Below are positions 46,352-54,638 of a DNA stretch of 64,000 nucleotides, in pieces. Below the pieces are notes generated by a model, which saw nothing but the letters and a program-made list of their open reading frames with translations, had not been told where the DNA came from and searched no databases. The stretch spans positions 95,367 to 159,366 of the forward strand of contig CASFGA010000008.1 in assembly GCA_949294185.1 (NCBI GenBank), given 5' to 3'. Within the stretch, counting starts at the first letter, position 1; every line of letters starts with the position of its first letter. Source of the DNA: an uncultured Bacteroides sp. (lineage in GTDB: Bacteria; Bacteroidota; Bacteroidia; Bacteroidales; Bacteroidaceae). Both the position numbers and the translations under genes were made by a program.

Positions 46352-47217
46352 AGTGTGTTTACTTTTTCTTTATATTGGGTGGGGGTAAGCCCCGTTATCT
46401 TCTTGAAGCTGCGGTTGAACGGCGCGATGGACTCGAATCCGCACGCCGTGCTGATCTGCGAAACATTCAGCTTGTCGGCGGCCAGGAGCTTGCAGGCATA
46501 TCCTATCCGCATCTCGAGGATGTATTGCTTGAAAGTCTTTCCGGTGTTTTCCTTGAAGTAGCGGCAGAAGGCGGTCGGGTTCATGGCCGTGAATGAAGCC
46601 ACTTCGTCGAGGCTCACCGCCTGCGTATAGCGTTTGTTGAGGAAGGAGATGATGCGTTCCATCTTCTTGTCCGACAGGAGCGACGGGCTGAGCGTGTAGC
46701 TGGGCGACGCGGCAAACTGCTTCCGGGGTGACAGAGCCAGTGCCTGCAAGAGCGAAAGAATCAGAATCATCTGTTCCACCCCCTTTGCCTGCGGGATGCG
46801 GTTGAGCGTGTCCGTGATCTGCGGAGCGTGTTTCAGCGAGAAGCGGATGCCGCGGCTCGAATCCTCCAGCAGATTGCGTATCTGCGTAAACTGGATGTAA
46901 TGGGAGAAGGAATACTGCATGAAGTCCTTCTCAAACTGGATGTTGACACCCTTCACATACAGCGACTCGTCGGTGCCGTATTCCGGTGCGCTCAGCATGC
47001 AGTGCGGCAGTTCGGAGCCGAACAGGATGGCATCTCCCTCGCGGAAGTCAATGATGCTGTCGCCTACCATGCACTGTCCCTGTCCGCACTCCACATACAT
47101 CAGTTCGTATTCACTGTGGAAGTGCCACGGATAGGTGAACCGCGCATACCGGTAGAAGCGGGCGCGGATGGGGTTGGCATCGGTGATGGCGATCTGTTCG
47201 TTCAATATTTTCTTCAT
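46348..47217 (-). CDS. AraC-family regulator with cupin sensor domain
   Basis: A 289-residue regulator. N-terminal cupin-like sensor (residues 20-110; YPWHFHSEYELMYVECG, FREGDAILFG) and C-terminal AraC double helix-turn-helix (residues 190-289; SLDEVASFTAMNPTAFCRYFK, STACGFESIAPFNRSFKK given in parts). ATG 47217 is chosen; upstream codons run through the promoter region. It is divergent from the uronate genes, which it may regulate, and leads into the kinase-RapZ and murU genes with a four-base overlap. Inducer unknown. Confidence 0.94.
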   Translation of the reverse strand: MKKILNEQIAITDANPIRARFYRYARFTYPWHFHSEYELMYVECGQGQCMVGDSIIDFREGDAILFGSELPHCMLSAPEYGTDESLYVKGVNIQFEKDFMQYSFSHYIQFTQIRNLLEDSSRGIRFSLKHAPQITDTLNRIPQAKGVEQMILILSLLQALALSPRKQFAASPSYTLSPSLLSDKKMERIISFLNKRYTQAVSLDEVASFTAMNPTAFCRYFKENTGKTFKQYILEMRIGYACKLLAADKLNVSQISTACGFESIAPFNRSFKKITGLTPTQYKEKVNTL

Positions 47218-47221
47218 ACTG

Positions 47222-47229
47222 CAAAAATA
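47222..47229 (-). promoter_or_regulatory. Bacteroides-type -7 box (TATTTTTG) for araC
   Basis: Minus-strand TATTTTTG only five bases before ATG 47217, so the regulator mRNA would be leaderless. Confidence 0.5.
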
Positions 47230-47249
47230 CGCAAATCTTTTGCAAATAT

Positions 47250-47280
47250 CCGCGTAACATCGTCTGTATTTTCCGCGTAA
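47250..47280. promoter_or_regulatory. Candidate AraC operator (repeated CCGCGTAA)
   Basis: CCGCGTAA occurs at 47250-47257 and again at 47273-47280, 23 bases apart, about two helical turns, in the divergent gap. The second copy overlaps the -7 box of the uronate operon. AraC proteins typically bind direct repeats of ~21-base spacing. GCAAAT is also repeated at 47231 and 47242. Confidence 0.5.
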
Positions 47281-47285
47281 TTTTG
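47278..47285 (+). promoter_or_regulatory. Bacteroides-type -7 box (TAATTTTG) for uronate operon
   Basis: TAATTTTG, 35 bases before the SDR start. Confidence 0.6.
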
Positions 47286-47320
47286 TGGCAAAGACAAAAA
47301 CCATTTAAAGTATTGGAACT

Positions 47321-48136
47321 ATGAACGAACTATTTAGCATTGCCGGTAAAGTGGCTGTCATTACGGGAGCCGGCGGCGTATTGGGCGGAAGCATTGCCCA
47401 GCATTTCATGAAGCAAGGTGCAAAGGTGGTAGCGATTGATATCCGTCAGGAGCAGTTGGACAAGCGTGTGGCCGAACTGAAGCAGTATGGCGACGATGTG
47501 ATAGGCATCGTGGGAAATGTGCTGGACATTGCAAGCCTCCAGAAAGTGGCAGACGAAGTGCTTGCCAAGTGGGGGAAGATTGATATTCTGCTCAACATTG
47601 CGGGCGGAAACATGCCGGGCGCGACATTGGAGCCCGACCAGAATTTCTACGACATGGACATCACCTGCTGGGAAAAGGTGACGAACCTGAACATGAACGG
47701 CACGGTTTATCCGTCGATGGTGTTCGGCAAGGTGATGGCACAGCAGAAGAGCGGCTGCATCGTGAACGTGTCTTCTATGGCCGCCTACAGCGCGCTGACC
47801 CGTGTGCCGGGCTATTCGGCCGCCAAGACTGCCGTGGCAAACTTCACCAAGTGGCTCGCCAGCGAGATGGCCTTGAAGTATGGTGACGGCATCCGTGTGA
47901 ACGCCATCGCTCCGGGATTCTTCATCGGCGACCAGAACCGCCGCGTGCTGATCAATCCGGACGGCTCGCTGACCGAACGCAGCAAGAAGGTATTGGCCAA
48001 GACTCCGTTCGGGCGTTTCGGCGACATCAACGAACTGAACGGTTCGGTACAGTTCCTGTGCAGTGAGGCTGCCAAATTCGTGACAGGTGCGATGCTGCCT
48101 ATCGACGGCGGATTCAGCGCGTTCAGCGGTGTGTGA
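47321..48136 (+). CDS. SDR oxidoreductase, fructuronate reductase-like
   Basis: A 271-residue short-chain dehydrogenase. Nucleotide site ITGAGGVLGGSIAQ (residues 15-28), NIAGG at the catalytic Asn region, and the catalytic Tyr/Lys pair in GYSAAKTAV. Placed 21 bases before uxuA and so inferred to reduce D-fructuronate to D-mannonate in glucuronate catabolism (an SDR-type UxuB), as seen in many Bacteroides. An SDR of a related uronic acid pathway is the alternative. Confidence 0.9.
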   Translation: MNELFSIAGKVAVITGAGGVLGGSIAQHFMKQGAKVVAIDIRQEQLDKRVAELKQYGDDVIGIVGNVLDIASLQKVADEVLAKWGKIDILLNIAGGNMPGATLEPDQNFYDMDITCWEKVTNLNMNGTVYPSMVFGKVMAQQKSGCIVNVSSMAAYSALTRVPGYSAAKTAVANFTKWLASEMALKYGDGIRVNAIAPGFFIGDQNRRVLINPDGSLTERSKKVLAKTPFGRFGDINELNGSVQFLCSEAAKFVTGAMLPIDGGFSAFSGV

Positions 48137-48157
48137 TCACTTTAAAGCTTAAAGCCT

Positions 48158-49342
48158 ATGATGGAAAAAACATGGAGATGGTTTGGAAAGAAGGACAAGA
48201 TTACGCTTTCCATGCTGCGTCAGATAGGAGTGGAGGGTATCGTGACCGCCCTGCACGATGTGCCTAACGGGGAGATATGGACGGAAGAGGCTATCAACGA
48301 CCTGAAGTCGTACATCGAGTCGTACGGGCTTCGCTGGTCGGTGGTGGAGAGCCTGCCGGTATGTGAGGCCATCAAGTATGCCGGACCGGAGCGCGACCGT
48401 CTGATAGAGAATTATAAGGTGAGTCTGGCCAATTTGGGGAAATGTGGCGTGAAGACGGTGTGCTACAACTTCATGCCGGTCATCGACTGGGTGCGTACCG
48501 ACTTGCAGCATCCGTGGGCCGACGGCACCAGTTCGCTGTATTACGACCGTGTGCGCTTCGCCTACTTCGATGTAAAGATATTGGAGCGCGAGGGAGCCGA
48601 GAAAGACTATACTGAAGAAGAGTTGCGCAAGGTGGCCGAACTGGACAAGGTCATCACCGAGGCTGAAAAGGACGAGCTCATCGACTCCATCATCGTGAAG
48701 ACCCAGGGCTTCGTCAACGGAAACATCAAGGAGGGCGACAAGAATCCGGTGGCCATCTTCAAGCGTCTGCTGGCGCTGTATGAGGGCATCGACCGCGAAA
48801 CCTTGCGCGAGAACATGCGCTACTTCCTGGCGACCGTCATGCCGACCTGCGAAGAGTATGGCGTGAACATGTGCGTGCATCCGGACGACCCGCCTTTCCA
48901 GATACTGGGGCTGCCGCGCATCGTGACCAACGAGGAGGACATCGCATGGTTCCTCAGCGCGGTGGACAATCCGCACAACGGACTGACCTTCTGTGCGGGT
49001 TCGTTGAGTGCGGGCGAGCACAACGACACGCGCGAACTGGCCCGGAAGTTTGCCAAGCGCACGCACTTCGTGCATCTGCGCAGCACCGAGGCCATGCCGG
49101 GCGGAAACTTCATCGAGAGCACCCACCTCACCGGGCGCGGTCATCTGATTGACCTGATCCGTATCTTCGAGAAGGAGAATCCGGGACTGCCGATGCGTGT
49201 CGACCACGGCCGCATGATGCTGGGCGATGAAGACAAGGGCTACAATGCGGGCTATTCATTTCACGGACGCATGCTGGCCTTGGGTCAGGTAGAAGGAATG
49301 ATGGCTGCGGTAGACGACGAACTGAAGCGCGGCATCATCTGA
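48158..49342 (+). CDS. uxuA: Mannonate dehydratase
   Basis: A 394-residue TIM-barrel enzyme that dehydrates D-mannonate to 2-keto-3-deoxygluconate. Matches the UxuA family at TWRWFGKKDKITL, CVHPDDPPFQILGLPRI, the metal/His region FVHLRST and DHGRMMLGDE near the end. Cotranscribed with the SDR and divergent from the AraC regulator, forming a glucuronate catabolic unit. A terminator follows. Confidence 0.97.
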   Translation: MMEKTWRWFGKKDKITLSMLRQIGVEGIVTALHDVPNGEIWTEEAINDLKSYIESYGLRWSVVESLPVCEAIKYAGPERDRLIENYKVSLANLGKCGVKTVCYNFMPVIDWVRTDLQHPWADGTSSLYYDRVRFAYFDVKILEREGAEKDYTEEELRKVAELDKVITEAEKDELIDSIIVKTQGFVNGNIKEGDKNPVAIFKRLLALYEGIDRETLRENMRYFLATVMPTCEEYGVNMCVHPDDPPFQILGLPRIVTNEEDIAWFLSAVDNPHNGLTFCAGSLSAGEHNDTRELARKFAKRTHFVHLRSTEAMPGGNFIESTHLTGRGHLIDLIRIFEKENPGLPMRVDHGRMMLGDEDKGYNAGYSFHGRMLALGQVEGMMAAVDDELKRGII

Positions 49343-49380
49343 CGAAATAGTGCATCTTTGATATATATTTTCAATGAAGA

Positions 49381-49412
49381 ATGCGGGCAGCCTCTCTTGA
49401 GGTGTGCCCGCA
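49381..49412 (+). terminator. Terminator after uxuA
   Basis: Stem ATGCGGGCA / TGCCCGCAT with an inner stem CCTCTCTTGAGG, then TTTGAT. Confidence 0.75.
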
Positions 49413-49470
49413 TTTGATGTAAAGATAATATTGTATAATTTAGCGGTCACAAAACATTTATCTTCATGTC

Positions 49471-50505
49471 ATGAGAAAGACTATCTTTTTGACGACTGCT
49501 GTGCTGTCGGTCGCCTTGAGTGCCTGCAGGCAAGACAAGACCAATGCGCTTCACAAGTGGGAAGATTATCAGGAAATGACCGGAACACCGCTGGGCGGCG
49601 ACAGCCTGTTCTTGGGGCATCCGGGAAGCGTTGCCTATTTCGACGGACAGTTGGGCATCTACGACTTTTACGACGGAAACATATTCACATGGATTGACTT
49701 GCAGCGCGGCACCAGCCGGCACAACACCCGCTTTGGCGAGGGCCCCGGCGAGTTTCTTCCGCCGCTGTATCTCTATAAGGACAAGAATCCGGAAAACATA
49801 AAGATATTCGAGCGCTCCAAGGGCGTATGCTATACTTATCGGCTGACCGATGCGCTCAACGGCACTCTGGAGTCTCCTCTGCGCCGGGACAGCGTGGGGA
49901 TGCCCGGCAACCAGGTCGTGCCGTGCGGCGACCGTTATGCGGGAAACCAGATGCTGGACGACGGGAAGATGTTTTATCTGTGGGCACCGGAGCAGGGCGT
50001 GAAGATACGCTTCGGCGTTTATCCCGGAAACCTGAAGGGCACCGGCGACGCTTCCGTGCTCGACATGATGACCCAATGCCAGATGGCTGCCAACCCGGAG
50101 GGGAGTGTGGTGGTGGCTGCCGGATACATGACGGACATGCTGTCGTTTTATAAGGTAGACGGTACGGAGGTTTCGCTGCTGAAGGAGTATTTCTCGGAGG
50201 ATGCCGATGTCGAGATACGGAAAGACGAAACGGGCATCAGTGTCATCCCGACCTCCAACACGCTGCAGACCTACATCCATCTGTGCCCTACCCGGTCTTT
50301 CCTTTATGCCCTGTATTGGGGGACAAAGGAAGGCGAACGCAAGGAGCGGAGCTACATCCAGGTGTTCGATTGGGAAGGAAACTTTGTTGAAGGATATTCC
50401 GTGAACGACCGTCTGATTTCTGTCGCCGTGGATGAGGAGGCGGAAACGCTGTACGGACTTACCACGAAAGAGGAGACCCCCATTCTTGTTTATTCATTGA
50501 AGTGA
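49471..50505 (+). CDS. 6-bladed propeller (TolB-like) lipoprotein
   Basis: A 344-residue lipoprotein with the lipobox LSAC (Cys19). The rest is a six-bladed beta-propeller of the TolB-like PF15869 type, with repeated strand pairs such as GQLGIYDFYDGNIFTWID and IQVFDWEGNFVEGY. These surface or periplasmic proteins are frequent in Bacteroidetes and probably bind ligands; none is shown. It is a single-gene unit; its stop codon is inside the terminator stem. Confidence 0.87.
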   Translation: MRKTIFLTTAVLSVALSACRQDKTNALHKWEDYQEMTGTPLGGDSLFLGHPGSVAYFDGQLGIYDFYDGNIFTWIDLQRGTSRHNTRFGEGPGEFLPPLYLYKDKNPENIKIFERSKGVCYTYRLTDALNGTLESPLRRDSVGMPGNQVVPCGDRYAGNQMLDDGKMFYLWAPEQGVKIRFGVYPGNLKGTGDASVLDMMTQCQMAANPEGSVVVAAGYMTDMLSFYKVDGTEVSLLKEYFSEDADVEIRKDETGISVIPTSNTLQTYIHLCPTRSFLYALYWGTKEGERKERSYIQVFDWEGNFVEGYSVNDRLISVAVDEEAETLYGLTTKEETPILVYSLK

Positions 50506-50535
50506 GTCCGGACAGATTCGGACTCACTTTTTTTA
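50502..50535 (+). terminator. Terminator overlapping the propeller stop codon
   Basis: Perfect 9-bp stem GTGAGTCCG / CGGACTCAC then seven T. The TGA stop of the gene at 50503-50505 lies in the left arm. Confidence 0.9.
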
Positions 50536-50545
50536 GATACGTTCG

Positions 50546-51820
50546 TCATTCGTTCGGGAAGATGATCTGGTATCTTCCGCTCAGGTGCATGAAGGCGAAC
50601 AGGCGGAGCAGGCCGTCGTAGTAGGCATCGAAGTAGCCGTCAGCATAAGGCTCGTGCCGGGCGTTCCACAGCCGTTCCACAAACTCCCTGCTTTTCTTGT
50701 GCGTGCATACCATCGATACGGCTGCCGATGTGGCCACCAGTCCCAGCGAGTGGCGCAGTGCCTTGTATCCCCCTGCCTGCAAGGTGTCCGTTACGGTTGT
50801 TCCGTCCACATTGTATTGGTCGACAAAGGTGTCGATACCCTGGCTGTAAAGGAAGTTCTGGATGCGGTTTCCGTACTCCTGCTGCCACTTCTTGTCGACG
50901 CAGGCCCATGAATAGTCGAGTGTGATGTTCATCGGCACACGCCAGGAGTCGAACCGGAACGCGTCGCCCAAGATTCGTCCGGTGTTCAGCAGGCTGCCGT
51001 CATAATGGCTGTAGTCGGGGTTCAGTCCCGTTTGCGGATGAATGGCCTTGTGCAGATATTCCCGGCTGGCGGCGGCACATTCGCGCCAGAAGTCAGCCCG
51101 TCCGTCGTCTGCCCACCGTGCCCATACCTCGTAGAAGGCAGGCAGGTGATAAGAAGGGTCGGTAAAGTCGTATCCCCCTCTTCCGGGCACGAATGTAATC
51201 AGCTTGTGCTCTTTGTTGATGAGCGGCATGACACCCCCTTCGCCGTCCTTTTCCATTGCGCAGTTCAGGATGTTCTGCGCTTCGGCCAGATAGTTGATGC
51301 CCGTGTCGTTCCCCCAGCGGTTGGAGGCGAAGATGAGCGAGGTCACGTAATACAGTTCCCCGTCCGAAGCCGGGCCTTGCGAGTTGCGTGTCCCGTCCGT
51401 CTTGCAGCTCCACGCCAGATAGCCCTTCCACGGCCCTTCCTGATGCTGCATGTATTTTTTGCACCACCTCCACAGCCGGTCGAAGATGTCCTTGCGGTCG
51501 AACTGCACGGCTATCATCATGCCGTATGACATGCCTTCGGTGCGCACATCATGGTTCTTGATGTCAGAGATGTAGGCGGTGGAGTCGTCCGGCTCGAAGT
51601 ATATCTTGTTTTTTCCGGTGAATACATCGTCGAATACCGACTGCACTTTGGCGTCGATTTCCTGCTGGGTGTATCCCATTTCGGCGAATACGTTGCGGTA
51701 TGTCTTTGTTTCAAACGCCCCCTTGTCCCAGGGAGCATCTAAAGAGGGGGGCTGGCTGCCGTTTCCGCATGCGGTCAGGATGCATGCGGCGGCAATCGGC
51801 AGAATGTGTCTTGTCTTCAT
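50546..51820 (-). CDS. GH8 reducing-end xylose-releasing exo-oligoxylanase-like
   Basis: A 424-residue lipoprotein (lipobox LTAC, Cys18) with a GH8 (alpha/alpha)6 barrel. The catalytic Glu region is VRTEGMSYGMM and the aromatic subsite block is SDGELYYVTSLIFASNRWG. GH8 Rex enzymes release xylose from the reducing end of xylo-oligosaccharides by inversion, and the family layout fits, though GH8 also holds cellulases and chitosanases. ATG 51820 is preferred over an in-frame TTG upstream. Together with GH3 just upstream and GH10 at the window start it suggests xylan use. Confidence 0.9.
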   Translation of the reverse strand: MKTRHILPIAAACILTACGNGSQPPSLDAPWDKGAFETKTYRNVFAEMGYTQQEIDAKVQSVFDDVFTGKNKIYFEPDDSTAYISDIKNHDVRTEGMSYGMMIAVQFDRKDIFDRLWRWCKKYMQHQEGPWKGYLAWSCKTDGTRNSQGPASDGELYYVTSLIFASNRWGNDTGINYLAEAQNILNCAMEKDGEGGVMPLINKEHKLITFVPGRGGYDFTDPSYHLPAFYEVWARWADDGRADFWRECAAASREYLHKAIHPQTGLNPDYSHYDGSLLNTGRILGDAFRFDSWRVPMNITLDYSWACVDKKWQQEYGNRIQNFLYSQGIDTFVDQYNVDGTTVTDTLQAGGYKALRHSLGLVATSAAVSMVCTHKKSREFVERLWNARHEPYADGYFDAYYDGLLRLFAFMHLSGRYQIIFPNE

Positions 51821-51862
51821 GATTGCTTTGTTCAAAGTTTGATAATTGATGTCTTGGTGTAT

Positions 51863-51910
51863 GGCAATCCTGTGCGTCCGTCACCTTCCGGACGGGTGCA
51901 CAGGATTGCC
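51863..51910 (-). terminator. Hairpin between GH3 and GH8 genes
   Basis: Perfect 13-bp stem GGCAATCCTGTGC / GCACAGGATTGCC with an inner stem GTCCG / CGGAC, between the GH3 stop and GH8 start. No T run on the minus strand, so it may lower read-through into GH8 or mark mRNA processing. Confidence 0.65.
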
Positions 51911-51931
51911 GGTAAAGTCAAAGTGTTTTTG

Positions 51932-54532
51932 TCATTCTATTGTGATGCCGGTCCGCTTCAGCATCTTCATGTCCGAAGTGCCTCCGTACAGGATTTCATA
52001 GCTGCCTTTCACCGGACGCATGGTGTTGGTCGCCGTGTCGAACCACTCGAAGCTTTCGGGCGTGAGTGTCAGTTCCACCTGCTTGGTTTCTCCCTTCCGG
52101 ATATAGACCCGCTTGAACGCACGCAGTGTGTGTGAGGGGCCTTCCTTGTCGGCCGGCCGGCGGATGTATACCTGCACCACCTCCTCGCCGTCGCGCGCTC
52201 CGGTGTTGCTTACCGGCACGGTCAGTGTTATAGTCTGTCCGTCCTTCAGTGTCGGGGTGCTCAAGGTGGCGTCGCCGTAACCGAATGTGGTGTAGCTCAG
52301 TCCGTGTCCGAAGCAGAAGAGGGGAGTTTCTGTCATATAGCGGTAAGTGCGTCCCTTCATGGAGTAGTCGAGGAAGTCGGGCAGCTGTTTCAGGCTCTTG
52401 TAGAAGGTGATGGGGAGCTTTCCTGCCGGATTGTATTCGCCGGTCAGCACTTCGGCCACGGCCGTTCCTCCGGCCTGTCCCGGATACCATGCCTGGACGA
52501 TGGCCTCGCAGTTTTCGGCTTCAGGAGCCAGGGCGATGGCCGAACCGGAGAAGTTGACGAAGACGATGCGCTTGCCGGCCTTCTTCAGCCGTTTGACAAG
52601 CTGCCGTTGGATGTCCGGCAGTTCGATGTCCGTGCGGTCTCCTCCCTTGAATCCGGGGATTTCCACGCGCATTTCCTCCCCTTCGAGCGAAGGAGAGATG
52701 CCTCCGGCAAAGATTACGATGTCAGCTTCCTTCACACGTTCGATTACGTTGTCCAGATCGACCGGCACGTCGCGTCCCATATCAAACTCCAATGATGCCG
52801 CGCGGTCTTTGCTGGCGAACACGAATTCAATCTTCAGATTATACTGCTTGCCCTTTTCAGCCTTCAGGGTATAGATCTTGTCGTTGTTTTTCATGAACAT
52901 GCTTTTGGCTACTTCCTTTCCGTCGATGGAGAGTCTGACCATGCCGTGCGACTGGAAGCAGAAGCCGATGTCTTCGCTCTTTTCGGGAGTGAATACAGCT
53001 TCATACACGGCCGAGAAGTCCTGGATGTTCACTCCCGAGGCGAAAGTCGTTCCGCCCGTAGTGATGAAGCGGAAGGGAGTGGTGACCTGCGTAACGGCGG
53101 CCGGAGTGCCCGACATGTCGGTGTTGTTCCAGTAGGTGGCCTTGAATCCGGTCTGTCCGTCGGCCTTGCACCGGCTGAACACGCTTTCGAGCGACAGGGT
53201 GGAGGTGCGGTCGCATCCCGGTTCGTAGATGAACTTGTCGGCAGGAATACGCTCCTTCAAAGCTTCGAGCAGCGTTACGGTGTGCGACGGATAGCCGTTG
53301 TAGTTGCCCCACTGCATTACCGAGTCATTGGCGTTCGGGCCCACAAGCGCTATCTTTCCGTCTGTGTCCAGAGGCAGGATGTTGTTCTTGTTCTGCAAGA
53401 GTACGATGCTTTCGCGTGCCATCTGCAAGGCCAGCTGGCGGTGCACGGCACAGTCCACCACACTATAAGGGATTTTGGTCCAGCTCACCAGTGAGGGGTT
53501 GTCCATTTCACCCAGTTCGAAGCGGGCCTTCAGCAGGCGCTTTACCGATATGTCTATCTGCGATTCATTGATGAGTCCGGCCTCCACGGCTTCCGGCAGT
53601 GAAGCATAGTCAGACCCGCATTCCACATCCGTTCCGCTCAGCACGGCTCCCGCCACGGCATGCTGCTTGGTGGGGTGAGTTTCATGGTGTCCCTTCATCC
53701 ACAGGTCGTTGATGGCCCAGCAGTCAGACACGACAAGTTCCTTGTATCCCCATTCGTCGCGCAGAATCTGCATCAGCAGTCGGTTGCTTCCGCAGCAGGC
53801 TTCACCCTCGAAGCGGTTGTAGGCACACATCACTTCCTTCACATGCGCTTTCTGCACCAGATCCTTGAAGGCCGGCAGGTAGGTTTCCCACAGGTCGCGC
53901 GGGGCGATATTCTCGGCGTTGAACTCGTGGCGGTTCCATTCCGGTCCTGAATGCACGGCAAAGTGCTTGGCGCAGGCGTGCAGCTTGTCATACTTGGAGT
54001 CTTCCGGCCCTTGCAGTCCGCGCACCACGGCCATGCCCATCTGTCCCGTCAGGTAAGGGTCTTCCCCGTATGTTTCCTGTCCGCGTCCCCAGCGCGGGTC
54101 ACGGAATATGTTCACGTTCGGTGTCCAGAAGGTCAGTCCCTGATAGCGCTTCAGTCCGCCGTTTTTGCTGAATTCGGTGGATTTTGCCCGTGCTTCGTCT
54201 GATACGGCGGTAAACACCTCATGGAGCAGGCGGTCGTCAAATGAGGCTCCCATGCCGATGGCCTGCGGATAGACGGTGGCAAGTCCTGCCCGCGCCACCC
54301 CGTGCAGTGCTTCGCTCCACCAGTCGTATGCCTTGATGCCCAGCCGCGGAATGGCGGGCGAGGTGTTCTGCATCAGTGCGGCCTTCTCCTCCAGAGTCAG
54401 TCTGCTTAGAAGGTCTGCCGCACGTTCCTCCGGCGAGAGAGACGGGTTCTGATAAGGTAGCTGCTGTGCTGCGAGCGGCATGCTGAATAATAACAGGCCC
54501 AACCCGAAGAGCCTTTTCACTTTTCTGTTCAT
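51932..54532 (-). CDS. GH3 beta-xylosidase/glucosidase with PA14 domain
   Basis: An 866-residue exported enzyme. Signal peptide residues 1-22 (AAQQ). GH3 N-terminal barrel with WWSEALHGVARAG, the KHFAVHSGPE site and the nucleophile in LVVSDCWAI; the C-terminal alpha/beta sandwich is interrupted by a PA14 insert (about residues 450-590, FKATYWNNTDMSG), and the chain ends in an FnIII-like domain. The PA14 and overall layout are those of xylan 1,4-beta-xylosidases, though beta-glucosidase is possible. A TACATTTG box lies 33 bases upstream. Confidence 0.94.
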   Translation of the reverse strand: MNRKVKRLFGLGLLLFSMPLAAQQLPYQNPSLSPEERAADLLSRLTLEEKAALMQNTSPAIPRLGIKAYDWWSEALHGVARAGLATVYPQAIGMGASFDDRLLHEVFTAVSDEARAKSTEFSKNGGLKRYQGLTFWTPNVNIFRDPRWGRGQETYGEDPYLTGQMGMAVVRGLQGPEDSKYDKLHACAKHFAVHSGPEWNRHEFNAENIAPRDLWETYLPAFKDLVQKAHVKEVMCAYNRFEGEACCGSNRLLMQILRDEWGYKELVVSDCWAINDLWMKGHHETHPTKQHAVAGAVLSGTDVECGSDYASLPEAVEAGLINESQIDISVKRLLKARFELGEMDNPSLVSWTKIPYSVVDCAVHRQLALQMARESIVLLQNKNNILPLDTDGKIALVGPNANDSVMQWGNYNGYPSHTVTLLEALKERIPADKFIYEPGCDRTSTLSLESVFSRCKADGQTGFKATYWNNTDMSGTPAAVTQVTTPFRFITTGGTTFASGVNIQDFSAVYEAVFTPEKSEDIGFCFQSHGMVRLSIDGKEVAKSMFMKNNDKIYTLKAEKGKQYNLKIEFVFASKDRAASLEFDMGRDVPVDLDNVIERVKEADIVIFAGGISPSLEGEEMRVEIPGFKGGDRTDIELPDIQRQLVKRLKKAGKRIVFVNFSGSAIALAPEAENCEAIVQAWYPGQAGGTAVAEVLTGEYNPAGKLPITFYKSLKQLPDFLDYSMKGRTYRYMTETPLFCFGHGLSYTTFGYGDATLSTPTLKDGQTITLTVPVSNTGARDGEEVVQVYIRRPADKEGPSHTLRAFKRVYIRKGETKQVELTLTPESFEWFDTATNTMRPVKGSYEILYGGTSDMKMLKRTGITIE

Positions 54533-54564
54533 GTGTCAAATGGTATTAAATGTTTTTGGTTATA

Positions 54565-54572
54565 CAAATGTA
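54565..54572 (-). promoter_or_regulatory. Bacteroides-type -7 box (TACATTTG) for GH3
   Basis: Minus-strand TACATTTG upstream of the GH3 start; the GH8 gene may be driven from here too. Confidence 0.58.
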
Positions 54573-54638
54573 GCCATTCGTCGGGTTACATGCGAAAATC
54601 CGTGTTACATATTCTTCATTCCATGTTACATCCGGCCG

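Noticed and set aside
46430..46450. ACTCGAATCC-like string suggesting a tRNA T-loop
   Set aside because: It lies inside the AraC coding sequence and no cloverleaf can be drawn around it.
48149..49207. 352-residue minus-strand ORF
   Set aside because: Shadow of uxuA on the opposite strand; low complexity and no family likeness.
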